Positions 56,545 to 64,000 of a stretch of DNA of 64,000 bases are shown piece after piece. How positions within the stretch are numbered: position 1 is the first letter of the stretch; each line of letters begins with the position of its first letter. The stretch lies in assembly GCF_018991925.1 (NCBI RefSeq), contig NW_024737068.1, positions 10,079,111 to 10,143,110 on the forward strand. Reading direction: 5' to 3'. The translations under genes were made by a program, and so were the position numbers. This stretch comes from Homarus americanus (lineage: Eukaryota; Arthropoda; Malacostraca; Decapoda; Nephropidae). The notes beneath the pieces were generated by a model. The model saw only the letters and a program-made list of their open reading frames with translations, was not told the DNA's origin and searched no databases.

Positions 56545-57158
56545 CTTGAACCTGTACCTTTCCTTATGCATGTACTTGAACCTGTACCTTTCCATCAGTG
56601 TTTTGCTTAATTTTGTAATTTACCTTGTAAGTGTATTTGCAGCTGTACCTGTAACCGGACATGTATCTGTGCCTGGACCTTTACTCTTGTTTCTGAATTT
56701 AGAACAAAATAGCTTATAATTTAATGACAACAACAACAACAGTTGTTAAACTGGCCCAGCAGCAAGAGCTGAGGCTTCCGTGTTAATCACCATTACCACT
56801 AATTCCCGGAAGGATATAAATAACGAAACGTGAAATAAGAACAACGACCCAGATGTTTTAATCAGGTTGTAGATCAGTTAATAAAGAAACACTGATCTGT
56901 ATCATTATTGGTGACGGAACTACAACCTTACCCATTATCATACACACACAATAAACCCAAATATATGCATATACCACACAAATAATAACACTGAAATCAC
57001 ACTGTAAGAGAAATTAAAACACAGTCAAACAACATCACTGGATATTTCAACCGTAACTCCCTCTAGAGATGATCGTAGGTTACGGTCGAAATATGGTGTT
57101 TTTTGGGGGGCCTATGTTTTACCTATTTCTACAATGAGAGAGAGAGAGAGAGAGAGAG
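56545..57158. other. Short duplication, inverted repeat and GA tract
   Basis: TACTTGAACCTGTACCTTTCC occurs twice in tandem (56543-56595). A near-perfect inverted repeat lies at 57042-57094 and (GA)n at 57136-57158. No gene is recognised. Confidence 0.55.
57042..57094. repeat. 16-bp inverted repeat with ribozyme-like loop
   Basis: ATATTTCAACCGTAAC (57042-57057) and GTTACGGTCGAAATAT (57079-57094) pair at 15 of 16 positions. The loop and right arm contain CTAGAGATGATC...GGTCGAAA, faintly similar to the hammerhead-like layout at 30.0 kb, but the CUGANGA box is not intact. Confidence 0.6.
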
Positions 57159-57640
57159 TACAGTCCCGGATGGAAGTTCTTGATACATTGAAGGGGGAGG
57201 GTGCCGCTCTCAGTGATGCCACTCGTGAAAAAAACAAAGTTTACCAGATTCGTGTCTCAATCTTTCTAGATCGTTAAACAAAATTTCGAGATATGGCAAA
57301 ATTATATCCAATTAGAATTATTTTAATTGTAATCAATTCAACTGTACAAATTGTGCAACGTATACACGAAAATAATTGATAATCATATGAAAATAGACAC
57401 TCGGTATTCTGCATTACAAAAGAAAACGAAATAGATTCGTTGGGTGGTTTGAGACAAGACTAAACTAAAGTTATATCTGAGGAAATCAAAGCTGTCATTT
57501 ACTTATTATCTAAACAAGTAGATCTGCTGTACTGTTGTCATAGTTGGTTAGAGGTGCGAAATTAGCGAATCATGGAGCCCAGAGGTGCCAAATTGCTTAC
57601 CAAATTACTAAGTGTCAAACTAAGTGTCAAAAGAACAATG
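57159..57640 (+). mobile_element. Second copy of the Tc1-like repeat, left part only
   Basis: Starts TA/CAGTCCCGGA immediately after (GA)n. It matches 54938-55500 through CAGTGATGCCA, CAAAGTTTACCA, AACAAAATTTCGAG, TACAAAAGAAAAC and GAGGTGCGAAATT to AAGAACAATG. No right end is visible: the sequence runs directly into a gag remnant at about 57640. Confidence 0.65.
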
Positions 57641-58555
57641 CCAGAGTAGCCTAGTGGTTGGGCCAGGGGCGGTTGGCGGGGACTGCTTGGCCCTGACCGT
57701 TTCCCGACCGCCAGTTCTGGCTGTCACTCCCAGTCCGTTACTAGCCATCGGCCACGTATCCCCTTGGGGCATTTTCTCTTGGTCTATACCCACTCCTGCA
57801 GTGGAAGCTGAAGTGTCCCTCTTGTCCACACGTGTAGCACCTCGGTGGGATGAGGCCCCTGGCTTGCAGACCATTATCTCCTCCATCAACTCTGGTCCAT
57901 CCGGCAGGTGCCTTTCTGTGTCCAGCACTCTGTGTTCCACTACTCAATGATTCTAGCTTGCTTTCCTCCTCTTTCAGCCCCATGATCCATTCACCTAGGT
58001 TGCATTGGGACTTTTCCCAAACTCCTCCGCTAACCACTCACGACTTCTTGACCCCTTCAGTCCCTGAACGATAACATCTCCCAACATTAAATTCTCATAT
58101 ATGTGCCCACGACGGCCCAATTCGTCGTTTAGAGCGAGCATGGCATCACAATATCCCAGGAGCGGTTCATCGCTCCTTTGTGTCCTATTTACGATCTTTT
58201 GAGTGGCTGTGACCGCGCTTACGTGCTGGCTCATAGAGCCGCTACAAGTAACTAGCTAACTTATCTACCGTTTCCCAATCTTCGTGTGCATTGTATACGC
58301 GATCTGCCGCCGATCCCACAAGATGCCTTACTATGAATTGTATTCGGCCGGCTTCGTCTCCGTCTATCAGCTTGAGGGCTCGGTCGACTTCTCTTAACCA
58401 CTTCCCTACCTCTGACCCGGTCCTACCGTCGAACTTAGAAATTGTCACCCGGGCCCGGAACTAACTCATGCTCTAGTATTGTGTCTCCTAATTTCACATA
58501 TTGCCTCTTTATGCTGTGTTTGATACCGTGTTCTACCCTGTCTAGTGCATCTCCC
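57640..58555 (-). pseudogene. Gag remnant of a gypsy-like LTR retrotransposon
   Basis: On the minus strand, overlapping frames give an RVEHGIKHSIKRQYVKLGDT lead, then ISKFDGRTGSEVGKWLREVD and RALKLIDGDEAGRIQFIVRH (capsid-like region), QRSDEPLLGYCDAMLALNDE and RGHIYENLMLGDVIVQGLKG, and finally the zinc knuckle CYTCGQEGHFSFHC (CX2CX4HX4C). This order, capsid-like helices then one CCHC knuckle, is that of Ty3/gypsy Gag, which packages element RNA. At least three frameshifts break it. No protease, RT, integrase or LTR is attached. Confidence 0.7.
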
Positions 58556-59450
58556 AGAGTATGCACACTTCGGCCTTGAGGTGAATGTATGTAAGAGTCA
58601 GATTCTCTTTCAACCTGCCCCTGGTTCAGCCATACCTCCACCATCCATCCAGCTTAAAGGTACTACCCTCTCTTATGTTACCCACTTTCGGTATCTCGGC
58701 TCCCACCTGTCCACCACCGCGGACAGCGATGAAGAGATTCAACATTGGATCAGCTGTGCATCTCAAGCCTTTGGCAGACTCCGTACGAGTGTCTTCAGCT
58801 GTAGGGAGCTGAAATTATCGATAAAGTTGCACGTATATCGAGCAGTGATCCTCCCCACCTTGCTATATGACAGCGAGACATGGATCACATACAGAAGGCA
58901 CCTCAAGGCAATTGAAAATTTTAACTTTCACCAACATAAACTACGTTCCATTCTCCGAGCTCAATGGGAAGACAAGAGAACAAATGCCAGTATTCTCTTT
59001 GACACCAACTGTAGGGGCTACCATTATCCATGAAGAATTGCGTTGGACTGGCCATGTTACCCGCATGGACAACAGTAGACTGCTAAAGCAACTACTTTAC
59101 AGTCACCCAACGAATGGTAAATGTAACGCTGGCGGGCAACTGAAAAGGTATAAGGGTAGTCTTAAGACAAACCTGAAATAGTGCCAAATCGACCCCCTCA
59201 CCTGGAAGACGATTACTCCACACCATAACGCTTAGACGAGCACCACACGAGAAGGTGTCAATACTTTCGAGTTACCCTGACTGCATATCGAGGCAGACAA
59301 GCACCAACGCCGGAAAGATGCCACCGCCGCCCCTCCAGCACCAGATGTAGCCCTCCACACGTGTAACATCTGTGGACGACCCTGCCGGTCCCGTATCCCG
59401 TATCGGCCTCTCTAGTCACCTCAGAGCTCACCCACGAAGGTGACATCCTT
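58556..59450 (+). pseudogene. RT C-terminus and C2H2 finger, family H
   Basis: The frame 58545-59033 reads FGLEVNVCKSQILFQPAPGS, THFRYLGSHLSTTADSDEEI, ILPTLLYDSETWITYRRHLK and LRAQWEDKRTNASILFDTNC. A one-base shift leads to EELRWTGHVTRMDNSRLLKQ at 59034. After a stop at 59178, further breaks lead to HTCNICGRPCRSRI...LSSHLRAHPRR near 59356-59444: a CX2C..HX3H-type zinc finger, with a short insertion between its halves, followed by a stop. Such a terminal finger is known in some RT families. Confidence 0.8.
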
Positions 59451-59524
59451 AATAACTTATATCGTTGTCTCATAGCTTGATGATCGTTATGCTCGATTCC
59501 GAGTGACAGCAAAGTAGTAGTAGT
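58556..59524 (+). mobile_element. Family H non-LTR element, 3' part
   Basis: 5'-truncated copy starting just after the RT catalytic box and running to GTGACAGCAAAGTAGTAGT, the same terminus as the 38.1-39.6-kb copy. It retains the C-terminal finger region that the other copy lost. Confidence 0.8.
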
Positions 59525-59527
59525 GTG

Positions 59528-60770
59528 TATCTGCCTCTGGAAAAGAAACCAGGATGTAGGCCTATAGGGGTTGGGGAAATGCTGAGGCGGATCATCTGAA
59601 AATGCATAATGGAGGTGGTAAAGGATGATATCAGGGCAGCAGCAGGAAACCTACAAGTGTGTGCTGGCCACCAGGCTGGCGGGGAGGCCGCCATTCACGC
59701 CATGAGATTGATATTTGAGCAGCGTGATTGTGAGGCCGTTCTCCTGGTGGATGCTTCAAACGTATTCAACATACTTAACCGCAAGGCTGCACTGCACAAC
59801 ACCAAGATCAAGTGTCCAAGTTTTGCAATGTATGTTGAAAACTCATATAGGAATCCATCAGATCTCTATATAGTAAACAACAAGGCTCGAAGAGGTGATA
59901 CCATCTTACAGTCAACCGAGGGAACAACATTGCAATGGCAATGGCAATGTATGCAATTGGCCTATCAGTGCTCCAACAAGAAATAAAATTTGTAACAACT
60001 GGGGTCAAACAAGTGGCGTATGCTGATGACTTTACAAGAGCAGGAAAAGTGGAGGGCATCAAAAAGTGGTGGGACTTGGTAACATAGCGAGGTCCACAAA
60101 TAGGGTACCACCCAAACGCCGGCAAGTCCTTCCTCATGGTGAAGCCAGAACATTATGAACGGGCAATGGAGGTGTCTGGCGGAAGTGAAGTCAAAATAAC
60201 TAAGGACCGCCAAAGACATCTAGGCACAGTAATTGGCACTCCGGACTTCAAGACCGAGTACGTAGCGGGAAAGGTGAATGAGTGGGTTAGTGAAATCCAA
60301 GCTCTGTCTAAGATTGCTAACACAGAGCCACATGCGGCTTTTGCTGCATTCACCCATGGAGTCAAGCATCGTTGGAACTACCTGATGCGTACTATCCCTG
60401 ATATCGGACCCCTCCTCCACCCTCTGGAAGAAGCTATCAGTGTCAATTTCATTCCCAAATTAGTGAAACACCCTTACTTAACCCCAGCAGAAAGAGCAGT
60501 TCTTGCACTTCCATCAAGACTGGGAGGGATGGGACTAACCACTCCAGAGGAGATTGCAGCCACCGAACATCAAAATTCACTTAAGCTCACGGCAGCCCTC
60601 ACGGACCACATAATAGCTCAGAACGCAACAGGGGAGGTGGATACCAGTGAAGTAAACAAGATTCGAAGGTCCATTACGACAGATCGACAGCACTGCCAAA
60701 ATGATAAGTTGCAGCAACTGTTGCTGCAGGTACCAGAAAATTTAAAAAAAAAGTAGCTATAGCCCAGGAG
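59528..60770 (+). pseudogene. RT of R2-type element
   Basis: RPIGVGEMLRRII is followed by a stop, then AAGNLQVCAGHQAGGEAAIH, VDASNVFNILNRKAALHN (motif A), and STEGTT, where a short deletion and frameshift replace the usual QG. Then AMYAIGLSVLQQEIKF and QVAYADDFTRAGKVEG (catalytic YADD at about 60021), a TAG at 60087, and the thumb frame 60136-60756 with HYERAMEVSGGSEVKI, NTEPHAAFAAFTHGVKHRWN, PDIGPLLHPLEEAIS and LPSRLGGMGLTTPEEIA. A run of nine A at 60745-60753 shifts the frame. The motifs point to the R2/NeSL/Hero group; the exact clade is not resolved. Confidence 0.8.
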
Positions 60771-61557
60771 GTGGGCGCCTCGAACTGGTTAACTACGTTA
60801 CCGATAAGGGCAAATGGTTTCAGTCTTAATAAACAAGAATTTACAGATGCCATTGCTCTAAGGTACGGTCGGCCAGTAGAAGGTTTGTCCTCCCAATGCG
60901 TGTGTGGCTCTTCCTATGACTTCGATCACGCCATGGTGTGCAAGAAAGGGGGCTTCATGTATGCATGAGGCATGACGAAGTAAGGGACCTCACAGCAAAT
61001 ATGTTGATGGAAATCTGCCGGGTTGTCATAGTAGAATGGACTCGCCTTCCATTGGATGGTGAGATCTTCCAACATAGGACTTCAAACACATCTAACGAAG
61101 CCCGTGTTGACGTCAGTGCTCGAGGATTCTGGACGCGGGGACAGCGAGCTTTCTTCGACATCAGGATTTTTGATCCCATGGCCGCATGTCACCTAACCTA
61201 GCTCTCGATGCTGCACATAGGAGGAACGAGAACGACAAGAGAAGGGCATATGGGGAGAGAATTCAAAACGTTGATCAAGGCAGCTTCACTCCTCTAGTGT
61301 TCACAACCTCTGGTGGGATGGGACCAAGTGCAAGATGTTTCTACGCCAGACTCGCGGAGGTGATCTCCAAACAGAAGCAGCAGCCCAGAAGTTATGTTAC
61401 AGCCTGGATGAGATGTCGACTGTCTTTCTCTTTCCTTCGGTCGGCTTTGCTCTGCCTCAGGGGAACGAGAGCTTCTGCCCCAATGCCGACAACTGCTGCA
61501 GATATTGACTATGAGGCAACAGTCACTGAATGCCGCATAGATCTGCAGCTCAACTAA
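60745..61557 (+). pseudogene. CCHC finger and restriction-like endonuclease of R2-type element
   Basis: The frame 60771-60968 gives ASNWLTTLPIRANGFSLNKQ, IALRYGRPVEGL and CVCGSSYDFDHAMVC (CXCX7HX4C), the zinc motif preceding the C-terminal endonuclease in R2-like elements. A one-base shift near 60960 leads to RHDEVRDLTANML and NEARVDVSARGFWTRGQRAF, then FDIRIFDPMA (PD-(D/E)XK-like aspartates). A missing G at about 61193 shifts the frame again; the 3.47-kb fragment has that base. The last frame ends at 61555. Endonuclease cleavage for target-primed reverse transcription is the known role. Confidence 0.75.
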
Positions 61558-61660
61558 TTCAACACAGATAGGATAGCTACTTATGTATTAGGATATTTAA
61601 TATTAAGGTAATAAAATGGCGGCAAAGGTGTGGCTATTGGGGGAGGCTGGAGGCCACGTT

Positions 61661-64000
61661 ATAAAAAAAAAAAAATGTGTGTATTTGCCTTAGTAACACA
61701 CGACATTGGACTTGGTTTAGAACACACTTGGGAATACTATCATTACTAACATCATAGAAATGTTGATCCTGATTAAGGAACAGTAATACAGTTGTGTCTC
61801 TCAGATGGAAACATAACAATACCGATGACCGAGACAATACACACGGTGTAAAATCTGATTAATTCAGATTTTTTTCAGTAAGTTTGCGTTACTACAGAGA
61901 ATACGGCAACACAGTGATACATTACACATCTTATGACCTGGAGTAAGTGTCGGTGTAATACATGCCGGATCTAAGAGTCGTAATCACACTTCCGGGTATA
62001 TTTATATTATAGGAAGAATAACTGTTTATTAATTTTTATTTTTCCTTCTCGGTCTCTTAACTGAACATTTTCAACATCCCCCTTTTCCTCTCTTACTCGT
62101 AACTTCCTCCTCCAACATCACATCTGAAACCTCTCTTGACCGTCCTCACTCACCACCTTCACCCGGTCACCTGCTCCTCCTCCTCCTCCTCTATCTTGCC
62201 CCTCCAGCACAGAGGTAATTGGTTTGTTTGGGGTTGCGTGTTATGATCCTCTGGCAGCACTACACAACACAGCCGCCACCACTACACAACATCGCCGCCA
62301 GCACCACACAACATCGCTGCCGGCAGAGAATGGTTGACATTAACGCTCTGAAGGGTAAAGGTTATCAGCAGATTTTTGTCTGGGGATTGAAATTCAGGCT
62401 TCTACGCCCTTGACCCTTCAGGCTTCTACGCCCTTAACTCATGAGACATGAAAGGCAAGCATGAACTTAGCAGGCTTCCTCTGTTGGGCGCTGTAAACGC
62501 TTCTGCGCTTCACCTTGCACAGGATGTAGGGGGGTGCCCAATTAAAAAATAAAGTTGTTGTTGTAGTGTGTTATGCTTATAACATAATTATTTTGTAAAG
62601 GCTTCACTCTCTGGTCATTCTTGGGTGCTAGACACTGGTCAGTTATCAAGTCATATCCAAAAAGATGGAAAATGAGTAAGGGAAAAAATCTTAAAATTCG
62701 TCCCAGAAAAATAATAGTAGTTAAACAGAGGCGAGATGACAACATAAATTTACAAGAGGCTAACCATAGCAAGGTAGGTAAATACCAGGTAGCCTCACGC
62801 AGGCCCATAAGAATTCATTAATTGGCAACTTTACTCTCGAGATCACTAAGCAACGCCCCTTATGCCACTTCATGCGTTTGTAATATTGTGGTATTATTAT
62901 CTGTATAGTTCCTTTCTCTAATCAAAATATACTAGCATAAAATGTTATTAATGAGATATATATTTAATAATATGTAATATACAGTGTATATTACCATGTA
63001 AATTATACAATAAGAAAATGTTTGACGAAATTTACAATAAAACGAGAACTCTGGTTGAATTGTAAAATATTCCATACATTTCCTCCCATTTTAATTTTAT
63101 TTGGGATTCTGGCTATTCCCAGCAGTCTGGTAACTGTTGCTTGACTTCATTAACTGGTTCTGACTGAAGCATCAACTGTTAATGCAGAAAATAAGTAAAC
63201 ACGTTTTATTTTACTCTAATTGATATACAAAAAGAAGTGTGATGGTTTAAGAGTTACCGTACACACAACATATCATATCCATAGAAATGTAAATAGTACA
63301 CGATGTATGAAGAATGCATTTATATATTTCGCACAGGTATCGCAATAACTTTACAAGTTACTATTGATCTGGATACATTTTCATGTTATAACATTTAACA
63401 GACATAAGTAACTGTTTACGTTTTTCGTCTTTTTAGTACAAACACACATAAATACATACATACATGCTCTCTCTTTCTCTCTCTCTCTGTCTCTCTCACA
63501 CACACACAAACACGTATAGAGAACATTATAGGCTACTGTCTGATGAGATACATGACTATCATGTATAAAAAAAAATAGCCCACAGTAACAGTCTACTAGA
63601 TTCATATTAAGTTATATTTTGACAATTGAAAATGCATAATACATTATATATAAAACAGGAAACAAAACGTATGCACATTTAATGTACTGTACTTACAATA
63701 TATGGTCTTCGTACGTTGTAGCATTCTTGATTTCACCTCCTAATCCCGGTAGATTTATTGTTGGACGTGAGTGTGGGTTTAAAGAAAGCTTTACATTGCC
63801 TACTGCTAAATGGTAATTAAAACATTCAGATTTAAAATGCACTGAGCATATCCTTTGCCACGACTTCACTTGTTTGGTGTTTTTTATATCTTTTCTTTTA
63901 CAGGCATCTAGCCATTGCCCGTAACTTTATGTCGAGATGAATAAAAAGATACAAACTTTCTTCTTTTCTGAGATGAATTTGTAGGTGGCTACAGCGCAAT
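61661..64000. other. AT-rich sequence with no recognised gene
   Basis: Features seen: an A-run at 61665-61676, CTC-rich bases at 62170-62190, an imperfect repeat of CACTACACAACA near 62258-62320, a 24-bp tandem duplication with TTCAGGCTTCTACGCCC at 62394-62440, and (CT)n/(CA)n at 63466-63508. Open frames (62219-62413 +, 62542-62808 -, 62621-62821 +) show no family resemblance. Confidence 0.5.

Larger units (their letters stand above)
59528..61660 (+). mobile_element. R2-type (restriction-like endonuclease) non-LTR retrotransposon, 3' 2.1 kb
   Basis: A 5'-truncated copy beginning inside RT (KKPGCRPIGVGEMLRRI) and ending at GGGGGAGGCTGGAGGCCA, the same 3' terminus as the fragment at 3272-3908. 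It has no poly(A) tail of its own; an A-run lies 6 bases beyond. It directly abuts the family H element on its left. Confidence 0.8.

Overview
The window looks like repeat-dominated, non-coding DNA from an arthropod, most likely a decapod crustacean. The evidence is the type and density of short tandem repeats, interstitial TTAGG-type telomeric repeats near 12.96 kb and 32.29 kb, and the mix of CR1-like, RTE-like, I-like and R2-type (restriction-like endonuclease) non-LTR retrotransposon remains. I find no intact host protein gene, rRNA or functional tRNA gene. Nearly every protein-like stretch is a decayed mobile element, and most other long open frames are read-through of simple repeats.

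Layout. 0-4 kb: 3' end of a non-LTR element with an (ATT)n tail, a 23-bp minisatellite, a small RT palm fragment, purine and CA tracts, and an R2-type 3' fragment embedded in a GGT/AGT array. 4.85-9.71 kb: a long CR1-like copy (+) with a second CR1-like family nested in it (-). 10-18 kb: mostly unique sequence with a tRNA-derived SINE, a 30-unit 34-bp minisatellite and a CAA/AAC tract. 19-29.6 kb: three CR1-like copies (-), a GATGTGGTG array, a perfect 26-bp inverted repeat, a probable solo LTR and a 25-bp minisatellite. 29.6-41 kb: a repeat family carrying a hammerhead-ribozyme-like core, TCATCATC and 3.3-kb polypurine arrays, an indel-ridden CR1-like copy and a deleted RT element. 41.6-44.3 kb: an RNase H-encoding element that is internally deleted, partly inverted and interrupted by a CR1-like copy. 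46.8-51.3 kb: an RTE-like element (-) split by a 1.7-kb insertion. 52.4-57.6 kb: AAT and AT arrays, and a dispersed repeat with Tc1/mariner-like ends. 57.6-61.66 kb: three different retroelement pieces packed end to end (gypsy-like gag, RT with C-terminal zinc finger, R2-type RT plus endonuclease). 61.7-64 kb: AT-rich DNA without recognised features.

The elements do not form a pathway. The window records repeated insertion, 5' truncation, nesting and internal deletion. Best leads are the hammerhead-like cores at 29.99-30.03 and 40.77-40.81 kb, the Tc1-like ends at 54.94/56.54/57.16 kb, the 3' structure shared by two CR1-like families, and the deletion-rich 35.8-37.1 kb copy that may mark an unpolished assembly stretch. 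Family names rest on motif recognition by eye, without database searching.
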